14,672 bases of DNA, taken from Ghiorsea sp. GTDB taxonomy: Bacteria; Pseudomonadota; Zetaproteobacteria; Mariprofundales; Mariprofundaceae. Under the pieces are notes generated by a model. It was not told the origin of the DNA. It ran no database searches and worked only from the letters and a program-made list of their open reading frames with translations. Below, piece by piece: positions 1-7,298 of the stretch (positions within the stretch are counted from its first letter, which is position 1; the number at the start of each line of letters is the position of its first letter). A program made the translations under genes and the position numbers. The stretch is taken from the NCBI GenBank assembly GCA_021772875.1, contig JAJFLD010000091.1, positions 1-14,672 of the forward strand, in the 5' to 3' direction.

Positions 1-1
1 A

Positions 2-982
2 CCAGACCCTGTGGGCGCTATCAGCGATTTGGTTTATCGCCCATCGGGTATTCAAGTGGGGCATATGCGTGTGCCACTTGGGGTGATTGGTATTATCTAT
101 GAATCACGTCCTAATGTGACGGCTGATGCCGCAGCCCTGTGTTTGAAATCAGGCAATGCTTGTATTTTGCGTGGTGGTTCAGAAGCCATCCATAGCAACC
201 GTGCGATTGCCAAATGTTTGCGCGCTGCGATTCAAGAAGCTGGTTTGGATGAAAATGTGGTGCAGCTGATTGATGATACCGATCGTGCTTGGGTGGGTGC
301 TTTGATTACCGCCGATGATTATGTTGATGTGATTATCCCACGTGGTGGCCCATCATTGATTAAACGCATTTCTGCTGAGGCGAAAGTACCTGTGATTAAA
401 CACCTTGATGGTATTTGCCATGTGTACATTGATAAAGCAGCGGATCATGAGATGGCCGTGAAGATTGCCTTGAATGCCAAAACACATCGTTATGGTGTGT
501 GTAATGCCATGGAAACATTATTGGTGCATCAAGATGCTGTGGACTGTTTGCCTGAAATCATCAAACAATTGCTTGAAAAAGGTGTGGAAGTGCGCGGTTG
601 TGCCAAAACACAAGCTGTAAACAAGCAAGTGATTGCGGCAACGGAAGAAGATTGGGCAACAGAATATTTAGCACCTGTGTTATCCATTCGTGTGGTTGAA
701 GATATGGCACAAGCGATAAGTCATATTGACACTTATAGTTCCGCCCATACAGAGACGATTGTAACTTCTGATTATGCATCAGGGCAATTGTTCCTACGCA
801 GTGTGGATTCAGCTTCAGTGATGTGGAATGCCAGTACACGTTTTGCCGATGGTTTTGAATATGGTTTGGGTGCTGAAATTGGCATTTCAACAGACCGCTT
901 ACATGTGCGTGGTCCCGTTGGCCTTGAAGGCCTCACCAATCAAAAATGGATTGTTTTGGGTCATGGTGAAATAAGAAGCTAA
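2..982 (+). CDS. proA: Gamma-glutamyl phosphate reductase (glutamate-5-semialdehyde dehydrogenase), 5' truncated
   Basis: ProA performs the second step of proline synthesis: NADPH-dependent reduction of gamma-glutamyl phosphate to glutamate-5-semialdehyde in the cytoplasm. The reading frame is open to the left edge (codons from base 2 read P-D-P-V-G), so the GTG at 11 is an internal valine and roughly the first 90 residues lie outside the window (family length about 417). Family hallmarks are VPLGVIGIIYESRPNVT, the nucleotide-binding stretch SGNACILRGGSEAIHSN, PRGGPSLI, and the catalytic cysteine in GVCNAMET (Cys codon 500-502). The C-terminal ASTRFADGFEYGLGAEIGIST and HVRGPVGLEGL are also typical. 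It stops at TAA 980-982, just before a hairpin terminator. The usual partner proB is not visible. Identification is secure; only the N-terminus is missing. Confidence 0.97.
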   Translation, partial: PDPVGAISDLVYRPSGIQVGHMRVPLGVIGIIYESRPNVTADAAALCLKSGNACILRGGSEAIHSNRAIAKCLRAAIQEAGLDENVVQLIDDTDRAWVGALITADDYVDVIIPRGGPSLIKRISAEAKVPVIKHLDGICHVYIDKAADHEMAVKIALNAKTHRYGVCNAMETLLVHQDAVDCLPEIIKQLLEKGVEVRGCAKTQAVNKQVIAATEEDWATEYLAPVLSIRVVEDMAQAISHIDTYSSAHTETIVTSDYASGQLFLRSVDSASVMWNASTRFADGFEYGLGAEIGISTDRLHVRGPVGLEGLTNQKWIVLGHGEIRS

Positions 983-988
983 AAAGGG

Positions 989-1028
989 CTTAGCAGAGAA
1001 AGTAAAAATGTGCCTCTGCTAAGCTTCT
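989..1028. terminator. Bidirectional intrinsic terminator between convergent genes
   Basis: A perfect 10-bp inverted repeat, CTTAGCAGAG (989-998) and CTCTGCTAAG (1014-1023), surrounds a 15-base loop. On the plus strand the stem is followed by CTTCTTTTA, a T-rich tail for proA. On the minus strand it is followed by CCCTTTTTAG, a T-run for the glucosaminidase gene. It lies between the two convergent stop codons (982 and 1043), where a shared terminator is expected. Confidence 0.85.
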
Positions 1029-1042
1029 TTTAAATTGAAAGT

Positions 1043-1819
1043 TTAACTTTCACCACGCATGTATTTGCCGTTGTATTTGATCATGGATTTGATTTCTTTG
1101 ACATATGCTTCACCGCGCTCTGAATATTTACTCAACCCTTCTGCCAATTGGCTGGCGGTGGCAGCTTGATCTGCAGCGCGTTTTTTAGCGCGAATATCAC
1201 GGAGGTCTTTGTAGACACGACCCGTGTTGAGATTACGAAGGTAGCTGCGTACAGATGCTTGTGGCGACTTAAATGAAGCAACTTCATGGCTGGTGCCAGG
1301 ATTGCGGCGGCTTGGTACGATGCCGCAGCCTTTGGTGAAACACCATTGGCCAAATAAATTGTTGGCTTTTCGGGCAAATCGTGAAGTGCCCCAAGCTGAT
1401 TCATTGGCAGCTTGAGACAAGACCAACTCTAAAGGTATGGTGTCTACGCGTTTTAGCAATTTCACCCAAGGTGTGGTGCCATTTTTATTGCGTTTTAAGC
1501 GGTAGGTTTTAAGAAGCGCGCTCACTTGTTGTTGTTCTTGTTTGGTTCGTGTGTTCTTCTTTTGTAATTCAAGCACAAGTTTGCGTTGTTCTGCAATGCG
1601 TTGGTTTTCGGCTCTTACCATAGGGCGAAGGGCATTAAAAAATTTACGTTTTTTGGTTTTTACATCGGGTTCATGGCGCAAGTCAGGGATGCTACCAGCA
1701 GCATGTTCAACACCGACTGCGGTGTTTTTGTCATTGGCAGTTGCAGCTTGGCTGAAGCATAATGCTGAAAGGCTGAATAAAGTAAAAAGGGAAAATTTCT
1801 GTAGCGCTGTTGTGTTCAT
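1043..1819 (-). CDS. Secreted Bax-like N-acetylglucosaminidase-domain protein
   Basis: This is a 258-residue peptidoglycan hydrolase of the Bax/glucosaminidase group, expected to cleave glycan strands in the periplasm. Residues 1-28 form a Sec signal peptide: a short polar start, then a hydrophobic run ending ...CFSQAATA. Residues 55-112 are very Lys/Arg/Gln-rich and probably helical. The catalytic domain spans about 125-255 and holds the hallmark PLELVLSQAANESAWGTSRFA, with the presumed catalytic Glu140, followed by NNLFGQWC. Cys160 and Cys165 could form a disulfide. The start is supported by an AGGAG Shine-Dalgarno (complement of 1828-1832) 8 bases before ATG. It follows a lytic transglycosylase gene by 71 bp, so two wall hydrolases sit together, and it ends at the bidirectional terminator. 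The family is clear; the exact substrate and physiological role are inferred. Confidence 0.88.
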   Translation of the reverse strand: MNTTALQKFSLFTLFSLSALCFSQAATANDKNTAVGVEHAAGSIPDLRHEPDVKTKKRKFFNALRPMVRAENQRIAEQRKLVLELQKKNTRTKQEQQQVSALLKTYRLKRNKNGTTPWVKLLKRVDTIPLELVLSQAANESAWGTSRFARKANNLFGQWCFTKGCGIVPSRRNPGTSHEVASFKSPQASVRSYLRNLNTGRVYKDLRDIRAKKRAADQAATASQLAEGLSKYSERGEAYVKEIKSMIKYNGKYMRGES

Positions 1820-1827
1820 GGGATAAA

Positions 1828-1832
1828 CTCCT
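1828..1832 (-). promoter_or_regulatory. Shine-Dalgarno of the glucosaminidase gene
   Basis: AGGAG on the minus strand, 8 bases before the ATG at 1819, within the 71-base gap after the lytic transglycosylase gene. It fixes the start immediately ahead of the signal peptide. Confidence 0.8.
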
Positions 1833-1890
1833 AGGAAAGTATGTTGTGACAGTATGGTTTTTGCTGCAATTGGCGGTGATACACATCGCT

Positions 1891-2508
1891 TTATTCAAAA
1901 CGTTTCATCTGAGAAAAAACCTTATTGGGGTACTTTTCTCTTCCCCTTGAACCATTGTATGCTGCCAATGCTTTTTTGGGTGATCTGTAACGTTTCATAT
2001 AATGGTCAAGGATTGAAGCACCATAACGAATATTGGTTGCTACATCAAAGAGGTTGTCGGTTTTGCTGCCCAGCTCCTTTTTCCAAAAGGGCATTACTTG
2101 CATCAAACCTTGTGCCCCAACACTACTTGTAGCATAAGCATCAAAGCGTGATTCAATGGCAATAAGTGCGAGTAATAAGGATGGATCTAGGTTGTGGCTG
2201 TGTGCATACAACCAAACCCAACGAGCAATGGATTCTGCCTCATGTTCACTCACACCAAAACTCATGATTTCAGGGCGGACACTCAACAACCAAGCATCAC
2301 GTTTGGGTTGTTCAATCAAAGCTAGTGGTTCTTTTTGTAACAGCTTGCGAAAGGCTTTGCGTTCATCTTCAGATACGTCTTGCAGCCCAATTTGATACTC
2401 GACTATGCGCATGGTGGTGGTGCTTTGGGTGAGCCTTTGTTTCTCTTCTGGTGTACTCAACAGCAGCAAAGGAAGGGTGAGTAAAAAACCAACACCCAAT
2501 AACAACAC
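1891..2508 (-). CDS. Membrane-anchored SLT-family lytic transglycosylase
   Basis: This protein should cleave the MurNAc-GlcNAc bond of peptidoglycan, forming 1,6-anhydro ends. From the GTG at 2508 it has 205 residues: a hydrophobic N-terminal segment (1-18), a linker (20-90), then an SLT domain (about 95-205). Diagnostic motifs are LLLALIAIESRFD with catalytic Glu119, SSVGAQGLMQVMP (128-140), a DVATNIRYGASIL stretch, and AAYNGSRGREKYPNKV (182-197). The start is uncertain. GTG 2508 has a weak AAGGTGG ahead of it, but the frame is open back to 2580. A CTG at 2557-2559 would add LKKKLIQLITADHKGGL, a basic n-region more typical of a membrane anchor. It begins 53 bp after proS and precedes a glucosaminidase, probably in one transcript. 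Family assignment is firm; the N-terminus is not. Confidence 0.87.
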   Translation of the reverse strand: MLLLGVGFLLTLPLLLLSTPEEKQRLTQSTTTMRIVEYQIGLQDVSEDERKAFRKLLQKEPLALIEQPKRDAWLLSVRPEIMSFGVSEHEAESIARWVWLYAHSHNLDPSLLLALIAIESRFDAYATSSVGAQGLMQVMPFWKKELGSKTDNLFDVATNIRYGASILDHYMKRYRSPKKALAAYNGSRGREKYPNKVFSQMKRFE

Positions 2509-2561
2509 CAGCCCACCTTTATGGTCGGCAGTTATCAGCTGGATGAGTTTTTTCTTCAGAT

Positions 2562-4277
2562 TTATCCCTGCTGCATATCAGCAAGCATGTGTTGTGCTTT
2601 CTGACAAACATCAGCAAGACTAGCTTCTTCAACAGCACCCCAGCGGGTTTTCAGCTCAAGGGCATCGTTATCCAAACCACGGTCACCGACAATGATACGC
2701 AAAGGAATACCAATCAATTCGGCATCTTTAAACTTCACGCCAGGGCTTTCTTTTCTATCATCCCAAACCACATCCACACCAGCTTGAAGCAAGTCTTGAT
2801 AAACTTTTTCAGAAGCAGCAAAGGCAGTTTCACTTTTACCAAGTGTAATCACAGATGCTTGGAAGGGTGCAATATTTACAGGCCATGTAATGCCTGCATC
2901 ATCATGACATTGCTCAACAACGGCTGCCATCAAACGCGACACACCAATACCATAACAACCCATAGTTGCTACAGCGCGTTTGCCATGTTCATCCTGAAAT
3001 AATACGTCCATAGGTTTAGAGTAGGTGGTGCCCAACTCAAAAATGTGACCCACCTCAATGCCACGAGACATTTCCATCAAACCAATATTACATTTGACGC
3101 ATGTATCACCAGCTTGAGTTTGGCGCAAATCAGCAAAAATCACATTGTTTAAATCGCGTTGAATATTTAAGCCTGAGACATGCAGACCTTTTTTGTTTGC
3201 ACCAGCAATAAGTCCAACGGCATCATGCAGTGAGGCATCGATATACACAGGGCAGTTCAAATCCATAGGGCCAGAGAAACCAGTGATTGTACCTATGCTT
3301 GCTATCTCTTCAGCGGAGGCCAATACAACTTCTGTTGCCCCAAGCGCGCGGGCTAATTTGATATCTTGAAGTTGATCCGATCCACGCACACATGCTGCAA
3401 CCACTTGGCCATCATTTTCGCCACCATCAACATGAAAAATTAAAGTTTTAAGCAGGCTAGATGTTGCCACTTTTAATAAAGCTGCAACATCTTCAACGGC
3501 AGTTTGATAGGGCGTATCGACTTCTGTTAAGCTGCTATCACTACCTTGATAAGTTTGAGGTTTGGAGACTGCTTTTTCAACATTGGCAGCATATTCGCAA
3601 TGCGAACAATGGGTAATTAAGTCTTCACCAGAGTCAGCCAGCACATGAAACTCATGGCTTGCCGAGCCACCAATTGAACCATTATCGGCTTCTACAGCGC
3701 GAAATTTTAAGCCCAAACGATGAAAAATACGGTGGTAGGTTTCAAACATATTTTGGTATTCAGCAGCCAAACATTCATCATTGGCATGGAAGGAATAAGC
3801 ATCTTTCATCACAAACTCGCGACCACGCATCAAACCAAAACGTGGGCGAATTTCATCACGAAATTTATTTTGAACCTGATATAAATTCATAGGCAATTGT
3901 TTGTAGGAGCGCAGTTCGCGGCTCATCAAATCACAAATCACTTCTTCATGGGTGGGGCCTAAACATGATTCATGACCATGCCTATCCTTAAAACGAAGTA
4001 ATTCAGGGCCATATTTTTCCCAACGCCCAGATTTTTGCCAAAATTCAGAGGGTTGCACCATAGGCATCAATAATTCTTGACCACCAGCGCGATTCATTTC
4101 TTCACGCACAATACGTTCAACATTACGCAAGACACGTAAACCCAAAGGTAAATAGTCATAAATACCACTGGTGACACGGCGGATAAAACCGGCTCGTAAT
4201 AAAAGTTGGTGAGAGACTACTTCTGCATCAGCAGGTGTATCTCTAAGGGTGGGAGAAAATAATTTTGAATAGCGCAT
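2562..4277 (-). CDS. proS: Prolyl-tRNA synthetase (bacterial type, with INS editing domain)
   Basis: ProRS charges tRNA-Pro with proline in the cytoplasm. The 571 residues match E. coli ProS in length and layout. The N-terminus MRYSKLFSPTLRDTPADAEV leads into class II motif 1. Motif 2 is around 140-162 (FRDEIRPRFGLMRGREFVMKDA), followed by GSIGGSASHEF. The editing (INS) domain spans about 225-395 and should hydrolyse Ala-tRNA-Pro. Motif 3 is GCYGIGVSRLMAA (440-452), and the anticodon-binding domain follows with VVWDDRKESPGVKF. Two CxxC pairs, 224-227 and 393-396, flank the INS domain and could bind one zinc; E. coli ProS lacks these, but other bacterial ProRS have them. No Shine-Dalgarno precedes the ATG; AGCGCC lies directly before it, suggesting a leaderless transcript from an internal promoter (4284-4311). 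Confidence 0.97.
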   Translation of the reverse strand: MRYSKLFSPTLRDTPADAEVVSHQLLLRAGFIRRVTSGIYDYLPLGLRVLRNVERIVREEMNRAGGQELLMPMVQPSEFWQKSGRWEKYGPELLRFKDRHGHESCLGPTHEEVICDLMSRELRSYKQLPMNLYQVQNKFRDEIRPRFGLMRGREFVMKDAYSFHANDECLAAEYQNMFETYHRIFHRLGLKFRAVEADNGSIGGSASHEFHVLADSGEDLITHCSHCEYAANVEKAVSKPQTYQGSDSSLTEVDTPYQTAVEDVAALLKVATSSLLKTLIFHVDGGENDGQVVAACVRGSDQLQDIKLARALGATEVVLASAEEIASIGTITGFSGPMDLNCPVYIDASLHDAVGLIAGANKKGLHVSGLNIQRDLNNVIFADLRQTQAGDTCVKCNIGLMEMSRGIEVGHIFELGTTYSKPMDVLFQDEHGKRAVATMGCYGIGVSRLMAAVVEQCHDDAGITWPVNIAPFQASVITLGKSETAFAASEKVYQDLLQAGVDVVWDDRKESPGVKFKDAELIGIPLRIIVGDRGLDNDALELKTRWGAVEEASLADVCQKAQHMLADMQQG

Positions 4278-4283
4278 GGCGCT

Positions 4284-4311
4284 AATCTAAACCACGGAGG
4301 TAAGCCTGCAA
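4284..4311 (-). promoter_or_regulatory. Candidate internal promoter giving leaderless proS mRNA
   Basis: On the minus strand TTGCAG (complement of 4306-4311), a 16-base spacer and TAGATT (complement of 4284-4289) lie so that transcription would begin at or next to the proS ATG, 6 bases downstream. Both hexamers are weak (3/6 and 4/6 to consensus). The case rests on the absence of a Shine-Dalgarno and the similarity to the mlaA and rep start regions. A second -10-like TATACT occurs about 36 bases before the ATG. Confidence 0.35.
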
Positions 4312-4333
4312 GTATAGAGTGGATATTGATGTG

Positions 4334-4750
4334 TTAGAGCTTTGGTGCGGCTCCGTATTGATTGTCATCTTGGCTGGGCTGAACGAGGAAAAAGAATAGT
4401 ATAATAGATAGCGAAAGGGTGAAAATTGCAGCTGCAATCATTAAAAATTGTGATTGTTGCAAAGCACCAATCACAACAAAAAGTAAACCAACATAAGGTA
4501 AAACTTGCCACCAGCCGGAGCGGCCAGCATCGTGTAATCTGCGGGCAGTGATGCTAAGGCTTGGGATAACGACACCAAGGGTCAGTATGCTAAGGGTGAT
4601 TTGAAACATTTCACTTTCTAAAACAAAAGCAATCGATGTGAGTGCTAAATATGCCAAAAGATAAATAAGCGTAAACATCCAATATTCAGTGCGAGTGGAG
4701 CGCCCTGAAAACACGCCGTATAATTTAAATGCATTGATAAAATGTTGCAT
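4334..4750 (-). CDS. DUF805 family inner membrane protein
   Basis: A 138-residue protein of the DUF805 (YhaH/YhaI-like) family, whose function is not established. It has the conserved FSGRSTRTEYWMF near residues 14-26, the family signature ARRLHDAGRSGWW at 69-81, and a C-terminal NQYGAAP close to the usual N-x-Y-G-x-x-P ending. Four membrane segments are visible: about 23-44, 48-65, 84-98 and 103-124. The ATG at 4750 has a strong GAGGTGA Shine-Dalgarno, but that sequence is half buried in a 10-bp leader hairpin (4758-4783). It lies 59 bp after trmFO and 56 bp before proS on the same strand. The family call is strong; nothing here reveals a substrate or partner. Confidence 0.9.
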   Translation of the reverse strand: MQHFINAFKLYGVFSGRSTRTEYWMFTLIYLLAYLALTSIAFVLESEMFQITLSILTLGVVIPSLSITARRLHDAGRSGWWQVLPYVGLLFVVIGALQQSQFLMIAAAIFTLSLSIILFFFLVQPSQDDNQYGAAPKL

Positions 4751-4754
4751 ACTC

Positions 4755-4783
4755 TCACCTCATGTCTTGATGCCAAGATGAGG
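4755..4783 (-). promoter_or_regulatory. Shine-Dalgarno overlapped by leader hairpin of the DUF805 gene
   Basis: In the minus-strand RNA, CCUCAU-CUUG pairs with CAAG-(ac)-AUGAGG around a GCAU tetraloop (4758-4783), with one 2-base bulge. The 3' arm contains the AGG of the GAGGUGA ribosome-binding site (4755-4761), 7 bases before the ATG. No U-run follows, so it is not an intrinsic terminator. It may limit translation of this gene relative to trmFO. Confidence 0.5.
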
Positions 4784-4809
4784 TCGGGCAACAAGAATGC
4801 AAGTATTTT

Positions 4810-6147
4810 TTAAAGGCTTTGTTTTTTCCAAGCTTCTAATGTTTCCAGTGCCTTTTCAGAAACCATACGTCTGCGCTCAGAGCGCGCAAGCCTGCGTTTG
4901 CCATCGCGTTTGGGTGCTGAAGGCAACAAGCCAAAATTGATATTCATAGGCTGAAAATTTTCAATTCGCGTGCCCGAAATATGCGCAAGCAAGGCACCAA
5001 AAGCTGTATCTTCAGGTGGGATGTTGGGTTCGTTGCCTTGCATGATATCAGCCAAGAAACGGCCTGCCATCAAACCCATGCTTGCCGATTCGACATAACC
5101 TTCCACACCAGTAATTTGTCCTGCAAACATGATGCGAGGTTCTTTTTTCAAGCGTAAAGATTTATCCAGCAACAAGGGAGATTTGATGAAAGTATTGCGA
5201 TGCAAACTGCCCAAACGAAAGTATTCAGCATTTTCTAAACCTGGAATCATAGCAAAGACACGTTTTTGTTCGCCATATTTCATTTTGGTCTGAAAACCAA
5301 CGATGTTCAACAAGCTTTTTGCCCGATTATCTTGGCGCAGTTGCACTACGGCGTGGAATGTTTCACCTGTTTCAGGATGTTCTAAACCCACGGGTTTCAT
5401 GGGGCCAAATCGGGGGGTATCCAAACCACGCTCAGCCATCACTTCAATAGGCATACAGCCATCAAAATAAGGCACATCCTCAAAATCTTTAAATGCCATA
5501 TATTCGGCATCAAGCAAGGCGGCAATAAATGCTTTGTATTGCTCTTCATTCATAGGGCAGTTGAGATAATCACCTGACTCACCTTCAACCACATTTTTAT
5601 CATAACGCGATTTCCAATAGGCTTTGCTCATGTCTACAGTTTCTGCATCCACAACAGGAGCAATGGCATCGAAAAAGTTTAAGTGTTCTTCGCCCGTGAG
5701 CGTTTGGATTTCTTGGTATAAAGCATCTGAAGTTAAAGGGCCTGAAGCAATCAAAACCAAACCATCTGCGGGGATTTTGGTGATTTCTTCATTGATGATG
5801 GTAATCAAAGGTTCAGCTTTGAGGTAGTTGGTGACAGTGGTTGAAAACAGTTCTCTATCCACTGCCATAGCACCACCAGCAGGGAGTTTGGATTCATCGC
5901 CAGCAAGCATAATCAATGAATCCAACCTACGCATTTCTTCGTGTAACAGACCTACAGCATTTTCTAAATTATCCGCGCGAAAGGAATTGGAGCACACCAG
6001 CTCTGCACATTTATCGGTGTGGTGAGCTGGTGTCATACGTTTGGGTCGCATTTCATACAAATGAACGGCGAAACCAGCTTTGGCCAGTTGCCATGCAGCT
6101 TCTGAGCCTGCGAGTCCTGCGCCGATAATATGTATGTTTTGGCTCAT
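4810..6147 (-). CDS. trmFO: Methylenetetrahydrofolate-tRNA-(uracil-54-C5)-methyltransferase (TrmFO)
   Basis: TrmFO makes m5U54 in the T-loop of tRNAs, using methylene-tetrahydrofolate and FADH2. The 445 residues start with a Rossmann FAD site (IHIIGAGLAGSEAAWQLA, 5-22). They carry the family's ELVCSNSFRADNLENAVGLL (49-68), with Cys52 matching the conserved N-terminal cysteine, and YFDGCMPIEVMAERG (227-241), with Cys231 matching the catalytic cysteine. GLLHEEMRRLDSLIM, QTKMKYGEQKRVF, GSLHRNTF and the second FAD-contact block GQITGVEGYVESASMGLMAGR follow, and the end is basic (KRRLARSERRR). The Shine-Dalgarno AAGGAAA fits the 10-base gap after the TolB-like gene, so the two are co-transcribed. 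TrmFO rather than SAM-dependent TrmA is common in Firmicutes, alphaproteobacteria and deltaproteobacteria but unusual in enteric bacteria, giving a lineage clue. Confidence 0.97.
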   Translation of the reverse strand: MSQNIHIIGAGLAGSEAAWQLAKAGFAVHLYEMRPKRMTPAHHTDKCAELVCSNSFRADNLENAVGLLHEEMRRLDSLIMLAGDESKLPAGGAMAVDRELFSTTVTNYLKAEPLITIINEEITKIPADGLVLIASGPLTSDALYQEIQTLTGEEHLNFFDAIAPVVDAETVDMSKAYWKSRYDKNVVEGESGDYLNCPMNEEQYKAFIAALLDAEYMAFKDFEDVPYFDGCMPIEVMAERGLDTPRFGPMKPVGLEHPETGETFHAVVQLRQDNRAKSLLNIVGFQTKMKYGEQKRVFAMIPGLENAEYFRLGSLHRNTFIKSPLLLDKSLRLKKEPRIMFAGQITGVEGYVESASMGLMAGRFLADIMQGNEPNIPPEDTAFGALLAHISGTRIENFQPMNINFGLLPSAPKRDGKRRLARSERRRMVSEKALETLEAWKKQSL

Positions 6148-6157
6148 GTTTTTCCTT

Positions 6158-7210
6158 TTATTTTGTAATAGTCACAGTCCACAAACGCCAGTTGTCTACA
6201 GTATCTGTGTTGGGTGCTTTAGGGTCGCGGTTGCTGTGAAAGATGATGGTTTTATCATCCAACCAAGCAGGGCCGCCATCGGTAACGTTTTCACCAAAAG
6301 TGAGGCGTTGAATTTTTCCCGTTGCAATTTCTAATGTGTAAATGGATGTTTGCAAGATATCTCCGGCAGCGTCGCGGTTGGAGATAAAAGCAATGCGTTT
6401 ACCATCAGCACTTAAACTTGGCTCAAGATCAGCAAAAGTGTTATGGGTAAGTTGTTTTAATGCTGAGCCATCTATGTTTTGTTGCCATAAGTCATAATTG
6501 CCTTTGTTTTCACGCACAAATACAATTTTGTTGCCATTGCTTGCTATGCTTGCATCAAAACCATCACCTAAACTATTGATTTCATTTTGTTGGCGCTCAA
6601 ATGTAAAAATATGGGCCGGGCGGAATTTATTTTTTAAGCCGCTTTTGCTTGCAGGATAACTTGTTTTGATTTGCCAATATCTATCATGATACATGCGCCA
6701 TGATTGACCCAAAAGTTGCGTGTTTAACACACCATCTTCAAATTGATTGGCAATGCGAGCAGTACGCGTAGCTTCTAAAGTGGAATCAAAGATCCATGTG
6801 TTTCCATCTGCTGAGACGTCGAGATGGTTGGGTATCAAACTGCTTTGGAAAGCGCCAATGGATAATGCCGTGTCATGATATTTTTGACTTACCCAAGGTG
6901 CAATAAAACCCAAACGATTACTTGCATAAGCGATGTCACCATTGGCGAGGGCAACACCATTACGAATAACTTCGCCATCTATACTCGGGCTGATATCTTT
7001 AGCATGACCAAAAAGGTCATCTTTTTTCAATTGCATCACTTGATATGAACGATTCACCCTCTGCGAATAAACCACGTAGTTACCCTCAACTTTTGGGTAA
7101 ATCATATCCACGTAAGCATTGTCAAAGAGCAGATGCATTTTAGGGGATTGATCTTGAGCCCACGATGGTGTGGCACAGAGTAATAATGTAGCAAAAACAG
7201 CATATAACAT
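6158..7210 (-). CDS. Secreted TolB-like PD40 beta-propeller protein
   Basis: A 350-residue exported protein of unknown specific function. MLYAVFATLLLCATPSWA is a Sec signal peptide with likely cleavage before QDQ (residue 19). The rest is beta-rich. The clearest WD40-like PD40 repeats are at 217-257 (ASIASNGNKIVFVRENKGN, then DLWQQNIDGSALKQLT) and 261-304 (DLEPSLSADGKRIAFISNRD, then IYTLEIATGKIQRLT), with weaker blades at 130-142 and 313-328. These resemble the TolB propeller, but the TolB N-terminal domain and the tolQRA-pal neighbours are absent, so it should not be named tolB. The ATG is fixed by an in-frame stop just upstream and a GAGG ribosome-binding site. It probably acts in the periplasm as a binding or scaffold protein (inference). 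It shares a transcript with trmFO. Confidence 0.75.
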   Translation of the reverse strand: MLYAVFATLLLCATPSWAQDQSPKMHLLFDNAYVDMIYPKVEGNYVVYSQRVNRSYQVMQLKKDDLFGHAKDISPSIDGEVIRNGVALANGDIAYASNRLGFIAPWVSQKYHDTALSIGAFQSSLIPNHLDVSADGNTWIFDSTLEATRTARIANQFEDGVLNTQLLGQSWRMYHDRYWQIKTSYPASKSGLKNKFRPAHIFTFERQQNEINSLGDGFDASIASNGNKIVFVRENKGNYDLWQQNIDGSALKQLTHNTFADLEPSLSADGKRIAFISNRDAAGDILQTSIYTLEIATGKIQRLTFGENVTDGGPAWLDDKTIIFHSNRDPKAPNTDTVDNWRLWTVTITK

Positions 7211-7298
7211 CAGATATTAACCTCGTTTAGAATTTGGAGGCCGCATCATGTTGGGTTTGCATTAAGCTCAAATTAAAGGGACATACTTATTTGGTAAG

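Noticed and set aside
2589..3002. 137-codon open frame on the plus strand opposite proS
   Set aside because: It lies entirely inside proS on the other strand, has no ribosome-binding site, and its translation shows no recognisable domain.
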